From: Swaminathania salitolerans
GTDB taxonomy: Bacteria; Pseudomonadota; Alphaproteobacteria; Acetobacterales; Acetobacteraceae
Assembly: GCF_007988945.1 (NCBI RefSeq)
Contig: NZ_BJVC01000002.1
Location: forward strand, 310,001-374,000
Length of the DNA stretch: 64,000 nucleotides
Reading direction: 5' to 3'
Shown here: piece after piece, positions 1 through 7,681 of the stretch
How the letters are laid out: every line of letters begins with the position of its first letter
How positions within the stretch are numbered: the stretch's first letter is position 1
Translations under genes and position numbers: made by a program
The notes under the pieces: model-generated
Databases searched by the model: none
What the model saw: only the letters and a program-made list of their open reading frames with translations
What the model was told of the DNA's origin: nothing

Positions 1-254
1 TCGCGTCGGACATGACCCGCGTCAACCGGCTCATGGTCGAGCAGATCCTGCCAGTCGTACAGTATTTCGCCTATGTCGAGGTCAGTATCGGCGGGTCTGT
101 CCTGCGGGGAGAAACGGATCTGTGGAAAGGATATAAATCCCTCGCCGACGCAACACCGCATCTGGCCATGCGCCGCATCGAGGATCGTCGCGAGATTTTC
201 CCGGTTTTCAGAGAGCTGTTCGCCAGAAAGGCGCAGGAACGGGCAGGGGGGTGA
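1..254 (+). CDS. DUF444 (YeaH/UPF0229) family protein, C-terminal end
   Basis: The reading frame is already open at the left edge, so this is the 3' end of a longer gene. The visible part ends with a stretch (HLAMRRIEDRREIFPVFREL) typical of the C terminus of YeaH/DUF444 proteins. This family is normally encoded between the PrkA serine kinase and SpoVR, and spoVR follows directly here. The stop codon lies in the ribosome-binding region of spoVR, so the two are probably translated together. The molecular function of DUF444 proteins is not settled; the prkA-yeaH-ycgB cluster is linked to stress and stationary-phase physiology in enterobacteria. The family call rests on the short C-terminal motif plus the neighbour. 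Confidence 0.75.
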   Translation, partial: ASDMTRVNRLMVEQILPVVQYFAYVEVSIGGSVLRGETDLWKGYKSLADATPHLAMRRIEDRREIFPVFRELFARKAQERAGG

Positions 255-256
255 CC

Positions 257-1759
257 ATGCTCTATACAGGAACCGACTGGACATTTGCCACGCTGCGCGA
301 TTGCTATGGAGAAATCGACCGCATTGCGAGCGAAGAGCTGCGCCTCGACACCTATCCCAACCGGATCGAGCTGATCACCTCCGAGCAGATGCTCGACGTC
401 TATACATCGCATGGCATGCCGATCAGTTATCCGCACTGGTCTGCGGGCAAGCGCTTCGTCTCGCATGAAAATGCCTACAGGAAGGGCCTCATGGGGCTCG
501 CCTATGAGGTCGTCATCAATTCCAGCCCCTGCATCAGCTATCTGATGGAGGAAAATACGGCAACGATGCAGGCCCTGGTCATCGCCCATGCGGCATTCGG
601 TCATAATCATTTCTTCAAGAACAACAGGCTGTTCAGGGAGTGGACGGACGCGACCCAGATTCTCGACTATCTGGAATTCGCGCGGGGTTATGTGGCGCGC
701 TGCGAGGAGAGATACGGGGTCAGGGCGGTGGAGCGTGTTCTGGATGCCGCCCATGCCCTGCAGAACCAGGGGGTGGATCGCCATACGGGCAGCAAGCGGC
801 TCGATCTGCGTCAGGAGCAGGAACGCGCGCGAGAGAGGCGCGCCTATGAGGACGAGCAGTTCAACGATCTCTGGCGAACCCTGCCTGACGAGAAGACAGC
901 CGATCTGCGCAAGGGTGAGGATGCCGATCCATCGACGGGGCAGGGGCTGCCGGAGGAGAACATCCTCTATTTCCTAGAAAAAAACGCGCCGAGGCTGGCG
1001 AACTGGGAGCGGGAAATCATCAGGATCGTTCGTCTCATCGCCCAGTATTTCTATCCCCAGCCTCAGGCAAAACTCATGAACGAAGGCTGCGCGACCTGGG
1101 TCCACAACCGCATCATGCATCGCCTGCATGAGAAGGGCCTCATCGACGACGCCGCCATCATGGAGACGATCCATTCGACGACGAACGTGATCACCCAACG
1201 CGGCTTCGAGGAAGGGGGAGGGCCGAATTTCAATCCCTATGCGCTCGGTTTCGCAATGATGACCGATATCGCGCGCGTCTGCACCGAGCCGACAGAGGAA
1301 GACCGGCTCTGGTTTCCGGGCCATGCCGGCAATGACGACCCGATCGGCACCTTGCATCACGCCTGGTCCGAGTATCGGGACGAAAGCTTCGTCCAGCAAT
1401 TCCTGTCCCCGAAAGTGATCCGGGATTTCAGGCTGTTCCGTATCGAGGACGATCTCTCACAGCCGTTCCTGCTCGTGGATGCCATTCATGACGAGCAGGG
1501 TTACCGCGAGATACGACGCAGCGTTTCCGCCTCCTACGATCCCGGGCTCCAGTCGGAAGAGATCGAGATCGTCGGTGTCGATCTTACCGGAGATCGCATA
1601 TTGCGGCTCGAGCACCGCACGCGGCCAGGGCAGCTTCTGCACCCGACCGATGCCCGCCTGACCCTCGACCATCTGAGCGCGCTTTGGGGGTATGGCGTCA
1701 TCATCAAGGAAGTCGATGCCTCGACCGGCGCGGAGCTGGGAAGTTACGCCAAGGCCTGA
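257..1759 (+). CDS. spoVR: SpoVR family protein
   Basis: A full-length member of the SpoVR/YcgB family at about 500 residues, the usual size. Family landmarks include the early TYPNRIELITSEQM and GMPISYPHWSAGKRF segments, a histidine-rich HAAFGHNHFFKNN patch, and NEGCATWVHNRIMHRLHEKG in the middle. ATG 257 is preferred because a G-rich Shine-Dalgarno stretch (243-250) sits at good spacing. A GTG at 251 overlapping the upstream stop is the alternative. The gene follows the DUF444 gene as in other proteobacteria. Its biochemical role is not established; the name comes from a Bacillus spore-cortex gene, and no sporulation is implied here. Confidence 0.93.
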   Translation: MLYTGTDWTFATLRDCYGEIDRIASEELRLDTYPNRIELITSEQMLDVYTSHGMPISYPHWSAGKRFVSHENAYRKGLMGLAYEVVINSSPCISYLMEENTATMQALVIAHAAFGHNHFFKNNRLFREWTDATQILDYLEFARGYVARCEERYGVRAVERVLDAAHALQNQGVDRHTGSKRLDLRQEQERARERRAYEDEQFNDLWRTLPDEKTADLRKGEDADPSTGQGLPEENILYFLEKNAPRLANWEREIIRIVRLIAQYFYPQPQAKLMNEGCATWVHNRIMHRLHEKGLIDDAAIMETIHSTTNVITQRGFEEGGGPNFNPYALGFAMMTDIARVCTEPTEEDRLWFPGHAGNDDPIGTLHHAWSEYRDESFVQQFLSPKVIRDFRLFRIEDDLSQPFLLVDAIHDEQGYREIRRSVSASYDPGLQSEEIEIVGVDLTGDRILRLEHRTRPGQLLHPTDARLTLDHLSALWGYGVIIKEVDASTGAELGSYAKA

Positions 1760-1813
1760 CAGACCCGTTTTCCGACGGCGATGTGGCGCGATGCGGTGGA
1801 TCGGCGGTTCCGG

Positions 1814-1890
1814 GATCGCGGGTCCGGAATTCCGGGCTCAGGATCCCGGGCTCACGATCACGGGGTCAGGATCACGGGCCAACGATCCGG
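1814..1890. repeat. Degenerate 13-15 bp tandem repeat after spoVR
   Basis: About five imperfect copies of a unit resembling GATCACGGGCTCAG lie head to tail, starting at 1814, about 1827, 1842, 1856 and 1870, with a partial sixth at 1884. Several copies hold small palindromes such as GGATCC and CCCGGG. The repeat begins about 55 bp after the spoVR stop. No coding function is evident. It is one of several short tandem repeats in this window with similar period but unrelated sequence. Confidence 0.7.
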
Positions 1891-2034
1891 ACGTCGCATC
1901 CGGATGATGCATGACTAGAACCATGGCGCGGGTTTTCCGTAGCGAATGGTCCGGAACGTCGCGCCATCCATGCACGGATTGCAGCCGACCAGTGCCGCAG
2001 GACCCGGAGTCCATGCGCTCTGGCCATAATATCG

Positions 2035-2062
2035 AGTTGGCATAATATATCTTATCGAACTT
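2035..2062 (+). other. Candidate dif site (XerCD recombination)
   Basis: A 28-bp element with dif layout: left arm AGTTGGCATAA, spacer TATATC, right arm TTATCGAACTT. By my comparison with the E. coli dif sequence as I remember it, the inner GCATAA and TTAT blocks and the 6-bp spacing are kept, and about 18 of 28 positions match. The outer half of the right arm, usually well conserved, is divergent. The site lies in a locally AT-rich patch inside a GC-rich spacer. The flanking genes converge on it (spoVR plus, antiporter and following genes minus), as expected near a terminus. It could instead be a chance AT-rich palindrome. Confidence 0.38.
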
Positions 2063-2122
2063 TTATATGCGGTGAAATCCTCTCCGATATCCAGCGCGGC
2101 TCTTTGGTCCGGATGCCGGGAC

Positions 2123-2183
2123 TTATCCACAATACGGCTGCTCCGAAGGCGCTTGGACGCTTGCACGGACATATTGTGGATAA
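2123..2183. promoter_or_regulatory. Inverted pair of consensus DnaA boxes
   Basis: TTATCCACAAT at 2123-2133 and its exact reverse complement at 2173-2183 form an 11-bp inverted repeat 39 bp apart. Each arm contains the full 9-bp DnaA box TTATCCACA. The loop is long for an intrinsic terminator and no T-run follows. Possible roles are DnaA titration or regulation, or a minor origin. Only two boxes are visible, no origin-linked genes such as dnaA or hemE are nearby, and the flanking genes converge, so a primary origin is not favoured. Confidence 0.5.
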
Positions 2184-2223
2184 ATGCCCTCTCAGAGAGG
2201 CCGCCGGACGGACGACCGGACGC

Positions 2224-4806
2224 TCACCTGTCCTGTCCGGTCTCATTGTCATGCGCCTTGATCAGCTCCCGCGCCGGCATGAAAGGCTCCTTGCTCCCTC
2301 CCAGCACGAGAGAGAGCCTGTGCCCGTCGCTCAGGCGGGCCTGGGCCCGTTCGTCGATCGTGCGTCGCACGATCGGGTATTCCTCGAGCATCCTGCGGAA
2401 AAGATGTGCAGGTATCGCGAGGAGATGACAGAATTGCAGCGTCCGGACCGTTCCGCGCGACCGCGCTCCATTGATCAGGGCCGATGCCCCGATCAGGTCC
2501 CCTGCCCCGAACTGCACGTCCTGCTCGGCGATATGCACCTCGGCAAGTCCGGCGACCACGGCATAGATCGTCGTTATCTTTCGTCCCCGTTTGATCAGGA
2601 CCTCTCCCGGTGACGCGAAACGCAGCGAGATATTCATTGCGAGATCATGAAGGATCCCGTCCGGGACGCCGCGAAATGCCGGGAAAGAGCGCAGGCGCTG
2701 CTCGATCCCGCTCTTGAGATTGAAGCGCAACGGCTTTTCGAGCCGCTCCTGTCTCTTCTCGACATCTTTCAGAAGCTCGCGATGCAGCTCGTCGCTGACC
2801 AGATTGTCCGACAGAAGCTCGTCATATTCCTCTTCTTCGAGGCGGAGCGCGATCTGGTGCAGGATCCGGCTCTCGAGCGCCTCGGAATAGCCCTGATAAT
2901 GCAGGCGCATCATCTCGAGCGCATCGTCGAGCATCCGTCTCTGACGGCCCAGAACCTCGGACACGATCTCGCTGATACGCGAGCCGAGAGTCGGCTCCAG
3001 ACGCTGATGCATGAAACGCATCAGCGAGAGCGAAACCAGATGCGCGATGACGAGCATCTCGAACCGCTCCGACATGCAGTACATGAGCGGCTGATCGATA
3101 TGAAACCGGCGATGCAGCATCTGCGCGATACGAAAGCGCAAGGTCGGCCTGAGGCGGCGACGCAATGCGCGGACATAGCCGTAACGACCTTCGAGCCGGG
3201 CCCCGTCCACCATCGCGGCCGAGGACCGCAGGAGCGTCTCCATCACGCGCCGTGAGAGACCGCGTATGCGGAAAAGATCGAGCAGAAGGGAGCGCTCGCG
3301 ATTGGCGATGGTGATCAGGGCGAGCGTCACGCGCTGCCTGTCGCCGAGCGCCGTATCGAAGGTGTTGGCCTCGCTCTCCTCGCGTGCCCGCCTTTCGATC
3401 TGTCCGATGATCGTTTTCTGCGTCCCCTTCCCGAATCCCAGCTCATCGGCCAGATCATGGGTGCGCTCCGCCACCTGGGCGAGACCGCTGCTCAGCACCT
3501 GGTGACGCATCGCGGCATCGATGGGCGGGAGCTGGTCGAGCTTGAGAAACACCACCAGATAACGCAGCGTCGTTCCATTGACGAGAAGCGTGAAGAGAAC
3601 GAACCCTGTCGCGATGATCCCTATGAAATGCGCGGTCGAGGTCGATACACGCTGATTCTCGGTCACGGCAAGCGCCAGAGCCAGTGTGATGGCACCGCGC
3701 AATCCTCCCCAGACCATGGTCGTCTTGAAGGGGGCCGGAACCGGGGGCGACAGCTTGGCTGCAGCGAGCAGCGGAAGCAGGCCGAAAACCACCGCACCGC
3801 GTGCGAGCATACCCGCCGTGGTGGCGATCAGGATCAGCACCCAGTCCCAGCGCGTCATGCCGATGAGCAGTCTCGGCACAAGCATGGATGCAAGGACGAA
3901 GACCAGAGAACCCGCCCAGAAAACGAGCTGGACCCAGAGCTCGTTGAGAAAACGCCAGACCTGCGGCCGGAAGGTCGAGGGGCCATAGACCGAGACGGTA
4001 AGACCCGAAGCCGCAACGGCAACGACACCCGAAAAACCGAGGAACTCGTCGCATACGATATAGACGATGTAAGGCAGGGCGAGCGTGAGCGTGACTTCGG
4101 CCGCAGCCGCGCTCCCGAGGCTTGCAATCATGAGGAGGAACAGCCGCCCGACGGCGATTCCCACCACCATTGCCCCGCCGAACGATGCGAGGAAGTTCAG
4201 CACCGTCTCGCCGAGCTGGATATGACGATGCGAGGTGACGGAAGAGAGCAGGATCGAGAAAATGGCGATCGCCGCGGCGTCGTTGAGCAGCGCCTCCCCC
4301 TCGACCAACCGGGTCAGGCGGGACGCAGCGCCGATTTCACGAAAGATCCCGGCAACGGCAGACGGATCCGTGGTGGCGACGATGGACCCCAGAAGGAGAC
4401 AGACCACGAGAGACTGTCCGGCAAAAGGATAGAGCGCCATACCGATGGTCAGGGTCGAGACGAGCACCGCAACCACCGCGAGCAGCAGAACGGTTGCTGT
4501 CTCGTGGGCAAGGCGCCTGACATCGATGGCAAGCGCCCCCTGGAAGACCAGAATCGGCAGGAAGATCAGCAGGAAGGCTTCACTGTTGATCGGAAAATAG
4601 AGCAGCGTCTCGGCCGCTCCGTCGAACATCTCGGTAATCGAGGAGCGCAAAAGGAGATCGGCGGCCGCACCGATCCCGATCCCGGCAAGAGCGAGAAGAA
4701 CCGTCTCGGACACTTCGAGCCGTCGGGCCAGAGGCTGAATGGCGCTGATGAGAACCATCAGAAGCGCCAGCGCCAGAATAACGGCAGCCAGTCCCGTGAC
4801 CATCAT
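2224..4806 (-). CDS. CPA1-type cation/proton antiporter with cyclic-nucleotide-binding domain
   Basis: An 860-residue membrane antiporter predicted to exchange Na+ or K+ for H+ across the inner membrane. Residues 1 to about 420 are a run of hydrophobic helices. They carry CPA1 signatures: TDPSAV (146-151), EGEALLND (169-176, with the Glu and Asn-Asp of the ion site) and GLRGAITL (368-375). A charged, mostly helical cytosolic region follows. The last ~150 residues contain a cyclic-nucleotide-binding fold (LRFASPGEVLIKRG, then GDLIGASALINGARSRGTVRT). Prokaryotic antiporters with this tail resemble the NhaP/SOS1 branch. The ligand and the transported ion cannot be read from sequence. It lies downstream of thiE on the same strand, with a 116-bp gap that suggests its own promoter. 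Confidence 0.9.
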   Translation of the reverse strand: MMVTGLAAVILALALLMVLISAIQPLARRLEVSETVLLALAGIGIGAAADLLLRSSITEMFDGAAETLLYFPINSEAFLLIFLPILVFQGALAIDVRRLAHETATVLLLAVVAVLVSTLTIGMALYPFAGQSLVVCLLLGSIVATTDPSAVAGIFREIGAASRLTRLVEGEALLNDAAAIAIFSILLSSVTSHRHIQLGETVLNFLASFGGAMVVGIAVGRLFLLMIASLGSAAAAEVTLTLALPYIVYIVCDEFLGFSGVVAVAASGLTVSVYGPSTFRPQVWRFLNELWVQLVFWAGSLVFVLASMLVPRLLIGMTRWDWVLILIATTAGMLARGAVVFGLLPLLAAAKLSPPVPAPFKTTMVWGGLRGAITLALALAVTENQRVSTSTAHFIGIIATGFVLFTLLVNGTTLRYLVVFLKLDQLPPIDAAMRHQVLSSGLAQVAERTHDLADELGFGKGTQKTIIGQIERRAREESEANTFDTALGDRQRVTLALITIANRERSLLLDLFRIRGLSRRVMETLLRSSAAMVDGARLEGRYGYVRALRRRLRPTLRFRIAQMLHRRFHIDQPLMYCMSERFEMLVIAHLVSLSLMRFMHQRLEPTLGSRISEIVSEVLGRQRRMLDDALEMMRLHYQGYSEALESRILHQIALRLEEEEYDELLSDNLVSDELHRELLKDVEKRQERLEKPLRFNLKSGIEQRLRSFPAFRGVPDGILHDLAMNISLRFASPGEVLIKRGRKITTIYAVVAGLAEVHIAEQDVQFGAGDLIGASALINGARSRGTVRTLQFCHLLAIPAHLFRRMLEEYPIVRRTIDERAQARLSDGHRLSLVLGGSKEPFMPARELIKAHDNETGQDR

Positions 4807-4922
4807 GTGAGTATCGTCTCCCTCAATTCCCGCGTCCGATCCATGATTATACGCGAGACCTCACGATTTCGCGAGGGGCAACCCGCCTTGTGAGGGAAAT
4901 AGTGCGATTTCCACCACTTGTT

Positions 4923-5534
4923 TCAGTCGCGACAGGCGTGCAGCCAGGCCGAGACCTGAGCTGCCGGATCGTCCGACCGGATGAAATCCGAGACGGCCGC
5001 GACGCTGTCGGCGCCCGCTGCGATACAGGAGGGCGCACGCGCGAGCGTGATTCCGCCGATGGCGACCAGCGGCATGTCCGGGCCGATCGCCTCACGCCAT
5101 TCGGCGAGCCGCTCCACGCCCTGGGGCGCCCATATCATCTTTTTCAGCATCGTGGGCCAGATCGGCCCCAGCGCGACATAATCCGGCGCAAAGGACAGCG
5201 CACGCGCCAGCTCCTCGCGGGAATGGGTGGAGATCCCGAGCGAGATCCGGGCCGCCCGGATCTGCGCGATATCTGCCGTATCGAGATCTTCCTGACCGAG
5301 ATGGATGTAATCGATCCCGAGTTCGAGCGCGAGTTGCCAGTAATCGTTGAGAACCAGACGCACATCGTGTCGCGCTGCCGCCTGCTGGGCTTCCACGACC
5401 TGATCGCGGAGGGTTTCGGCAGACAGATCCTTGAGACGAAGCTGGATGAAGCGCGCCCCCGCGCCTCCCAGCACATCCACCCAGCGCGGATGATCGACGA
5501 CCGGATAAATCGGTGAAGGTAACAACCGGGTCAT
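4923..5534 (-). CDS. thiE: Thiamine phosphate synthase
   Basis: A 203-residue TIM-barrel enzyme that joins hydroxymethylpyrimidine diphosphate and the thiazole phosphate to give thiamine monophosphate. Visible family motifs are [18 protein letters not shown] (substrate Asn-Asp), [24 protein letters not shown] and VAIGGIT. The loop after GPIW reads PTMLKKM rather than the more common PT-T-K form, as seen in some alphaproteobacterial ThiE proteins. The start overlaps the thiG stop by 4 bases (ATGA), so it is the last gene of the translationally coupled thiOSGE unit. Confidence 0.93.
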   Translation of the reverse strand: MTRLLPSPIYPVVDHPRWVDVLGGAGARFIQLRLKDLSAETLRDQVVEAQQAAARHDVRLVLNDYWQLALELGIDYIHLGQEDLDTADIAQIRAARISLGISTHSREELARALSFAPDYVALGPIWPTMLKKMIWAPQGVERLAEWREAIGPDMPLVAIGGITLARAPSCIAAGADSVAAVSDFIRSDDPAAQVSAWLHACRD

Positions 5535-6304
5535 GCTCCGAACGAGGCCTTGCCAAGGGTGGGCGTGGACGGAACCGCGAGATCGCGCTCGTCCATCGGG
5601 TCTGCCGCCCGTGCCTCCAATCCCACCTCACAGGCCTGACGGAAGGCCCGCGCCATGGAAACGGGATTGCCGGCCTTGGCGACGGCCGTGTTGATCAGAA
5701 TGGCATCGTAACCGAGCTCGAACGCTGCCACGGCATGGGAGGGCCGACCGATCCCGGCATCGATGACCATCGGAATATCGGGGAAATGGGCTCTCAGCGC
5801 CCGCAATCCGAACGGGTTGTTCAGCCCCCTGCCCGATCCGATCGGCGCGCCCCAGGGCATGAGAACCTCGCAACCGGCCCTGAGAAGCCGCTCGGCCACG
5901 ACGAGATCCTCCGTCGTATAGGGAAACACCTTGAACCCCTCATCCGTCAGGATACGCGCCGCTTCGACGAGCGCGAACACATCCGGCTGGAGCAGATCGC
6001 CCTGCCCGATCACCTCGAGCTTGATCCAGTCGGTTTCGAAGACCTCCCGGGCCATCTGTGCCGTGGTGACGGCCTCGCGCACCGTATGGCATCCCGCGGT
6101 GTTCGGCAGGACCGGAACGTCGAGCCCTCGAACGAGCGACCAGAAGGACTGGCCTGCCTGCAGTCCCGCGGCCTCGCGTCTCAGGGAAACCGTGATCGCT
6201 CCCGGATTTGCGGCGCGAACGGACTCCGCCAGAAGGGTGGGGCTGTCATAGAGAGCCGTGCCGAGCATCAGCGGAGATGCGAGCTGCGTATCGTATGCGC
6301 GCAT
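5531..6304 (-). CDS. thiG: Thiazole synthase
   Basis: ThiG makes the thiazole phosphate carboxylate from deoxyxylulose phosphate, dehydroglycine and ThiS thiocarboxylate. The 257-residue length is normal. The Schiff-base lysine lies in [10 protein letters not shown] (Lys95); the phosphate-binding glycine regions are [12 protein letters not shown] and [11 protein letters not shown]. It begins 3 bases after the thiS stop and overlaps thiE by 4 bases. The dehydroglycine is presumably supplied by the glycine oxidase ThiO encoded upstream, rather than by ThiH. Confidence 0.95.
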   Translation of the reverse strand: MRAYDTQLASPLMLGTALYDSPTLLAESVRAANPGAITVSLRREAAGLQAGQSFWSLVRGLDVPVLPNTAGCHTVREAVTTAQMAREVFETDWIKLEVIGQGDLLQPDVFALVEAARILTDEGFKVFPYTTEDLVVAERLLRAGCEVLMPWGAPIGSGRGLNNPFGLRALRAHFPDIPMVIDAGIGRPSHAVAAFELGYDAILINTAVAKAGNPVSMARAFRQACEVGLEARAADPMDERDLAVPSTPTLGKASFGA

Positions 6305-6307
6305 GGG

Positions 6308-6505
6308 TTATCCCCCCTGCATCGGCGCCAGGATTTCAAGCCGGGCGCCTTCCTCGACCATCTTGCCTGCGCGCGCCGAGCGGGGGACGAAAACCCCGTC
6401 CAGCGCCGTCGCCACCCGGGAGTCGCCATAGCCGAGCTCGACCAGGATATCGGACAGCAGCCGGTTCCGGATCTGTCTCGTCTCGTCATTCACCAGAATC
6501 TGCAC
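6308..6505 (-). CDS. thiS: Sulfur carrier protein ThiS
   Basis: A 65-residue ubiquitin-like sulfur carrier ending in the required Gly-Gly (APMQGG), which is thiocarboxylated to donate sulfur to ThiG. The frame is open further upstream. GTG 6505 is chosen because it gives the normal ThiS length and N terminus (VQILVNDETR) and has a strong AGGAGA ribosome-binding site just upstream. It is followed at once by thiG. The adenylyltransferase that charges ThiS (ThiF/MoeB type) is not in this window. Confidence 0.92.
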   Translation of the reverse strand: MQILVNDETRQIRNRLLSDILVELGYGDSRVATALDGVFVPRSARAGKMVEEGARLEILAPMQGG

Positions 6506-6562
6506 GGCTTTTCTCCTGAAACTCAAACACAGATGGGGCACGGATCGCCGCAAGGCAATCGC

Positions 6563-6583
6563 GTCCGGGCAAACAAGCCGGAC
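6563..6583 (-). other. Hairpin in the thiO-thiS spacer
   Basis: GTCCGG and CCGGAC at the two ends form a perfect 6-bp stem around a 9-base loop. It lies inside the 127-bp spacer between the thiO stop and the thiS start, the only long gap in an otherwise tightly coupled operon. No T-run follows, so it is not a classical terminator. It may adjust transcript stability or mark an internal leader. Confidence 0.4.
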
Positions 6584-6632
6584 ACTCACGCCAAAATGAG
6601 TCCCCTCCTCCTGGCCTCCCCGCGCCCCGCGT

Positions 6633-7613
6633 TCAACCGCCAAAGACGATATGGGCTACTTCCTTCGCACGGGCGGGAGAAAGCAGGAACCCGTGGCGGT
6701 ACATCCCGTTCAGCGTAATCCTCTTTCCCTCACGGTGCACGCGCGGAACATTATCGGGATAGGCGGGACGAATCCCCGCATTGGTCTCGACGATCTCCGC
6801 CTCGGCGAAGGCAGGGTGCAACGTATAGAGCGCATTGAGCAGCTCGCTCATCGCCCGGACGGTGATACCGCGCGTGTCTTCGCTCTCGACCATCGTAGCG
6901 CCTGCCATGAACAGCGAATCCTCCCGGGGCACGATATAGATCGGGATGCGCGGATGCAGCATCCGGACGGGGCGCGAAAGCGTCACCTCCGGACATCGCA
7001 CCAGAATCATTTCTCCCCGAACGCCCCGCAGGGATGGCTCGTCGGCACGACCGTCCATCCCCGTGCAATCCACGGTCCAGTCGTATTCCTGCGTATCTCT
7101 CGGATCCGGCGCGGGGCAACCGATACGCACCATCGCGCCCTGCGCCTCGAGAAGCGCCTCCAGATGGGTCAGGGCGCGTCTGGGATCGACATGCCCCTCC
7201 TGGGGAAAGAAGAGCGCCCGGTCGAAACGCCCGGCGAGATCCGGTTCCAGAGCGGCGATCGCCGCTGGATCGAGCGTCTCGTAATGACTCGTCCGGCGCC
7301 CGAAACGGGCCAGCTCGGGCAGATCGCGCGGTGGCGCAACCACAAGGCTGCCATTGCTGACGACGGAGGGAACGTGCCCGGCCCACCAGTCGAGAGAATC
7401 CCGGGAGTCGCGCGTGACCTCGGCCGGAGCGGCTTCGGCCTCGCACCACGGCGCCAGCATACCGCCTGCAAACCACGATGCGCCCGAACCGATCCTCGGT
7501 CCGGCCTCGACGAGCGTCACGACGGCGCCGCGCTCTGCCAGGGTCACCGCTGTGACAAGGCCAGAGACCCCTGCCCCCTGAATGAGAACCGTCGGTCTTT
7601 CACCCGTCATCAT
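6633..7613 (-). CDS. thiO: Glycine oxidase ThiO (FAD-dependent)
   Basis: An FAD-dependent amine oxidase of the DAO family. The N terminus has the dinucleotide-binding motif VLIQGAGVSGL followed by LVEAGPRIGSGASWFAGGMLAPW. The C-terminal segment has NAGIRPAYPDNVPRV and NGMYRHGFLLSPA, typical of ThiO. It oxidises glycine to iminoglycine for thiazole synthesis. The frame opens at 7670, but ATG 7613 (ATGATG) has a GGAG site at good spacing and gives the usual length (326 residues). It is first of the thi genes, 68 bp after the glmS stop. No TPP riboswitch signature was seen in front of it. Confidence 0.9.
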   Translation of the reverse strand: MMTGERPTVLIQGAGVSGLVTAVTLAERGAVVTLVEAGPRIGSGASWFAGGMLAPWCEAEAAPAEVTRDSRDSLDWWAGHVPSVVSNGSLVVAPPRDLPELARFGRRTSHYETLDPAAIAALEPDLAGRFDRALFFPQEGHVDPRRALTHLEALLEAQGAMVRIGCPAPDPRDTQEYDWTVDCTGMDGRADEPSLRGVRGEMILVRCPEVTLSRPVRMLHPRIPIYIVPREDSLFMAGATMVESEDTRGITVRAMSELLNALYTLHPAFAEAEIVETNAGIRPAYPDNVPRVHREGKRITLNGMYRHGFLLSPARAKEVAHIVFGG

Positions 7614-7636
7614 GCCGATCTCCGCAACGAGAGAGG

Positions 7637-7666
7637 GCGCATCCCCCCGGAGGGACGCGCTTTTTT
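7637..7666 (+). terminator. Terminator-like hairpin with T6, plus-strand orientation
   Basis: A stem of GCGC-A-TCCC against GGGA-C-GCGC (one A/C mismatch), with a six-base loop, is followed directly by TTTTTT on the plus strand. It sits between glmS and thiO, which are both on the minus strand, and no plus-strand gene leads into it. It would stop antisense transcription. For the glmS-to-thiO direction the T-run lies on the wrong side, so those genes may be read through. Confidence 0.5.
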
Positions 7667-7681
7667 CCAAAGGGCGTCACC

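Noticed and set aside
2021-2190. Chromosomal origin (AT-rich patch plus DnaA boxes)
   Set aside because: Only two DnaA boxes, no 13-mer array, no dnaA, hemE or parAB nearby, and the flanking genes converge instead of diverging. A terminus-side or regulatory role fits better.
3457-4893. 478-codon plus-strand open frame opposite the antiporter gene
   Set aside because: Its translation is low-complexity and rich in Arg, Glu, Asp and Gln, typical of the mirror frame of a GC-rich gene; the minus strand holds a clear CPA1 antiporter.
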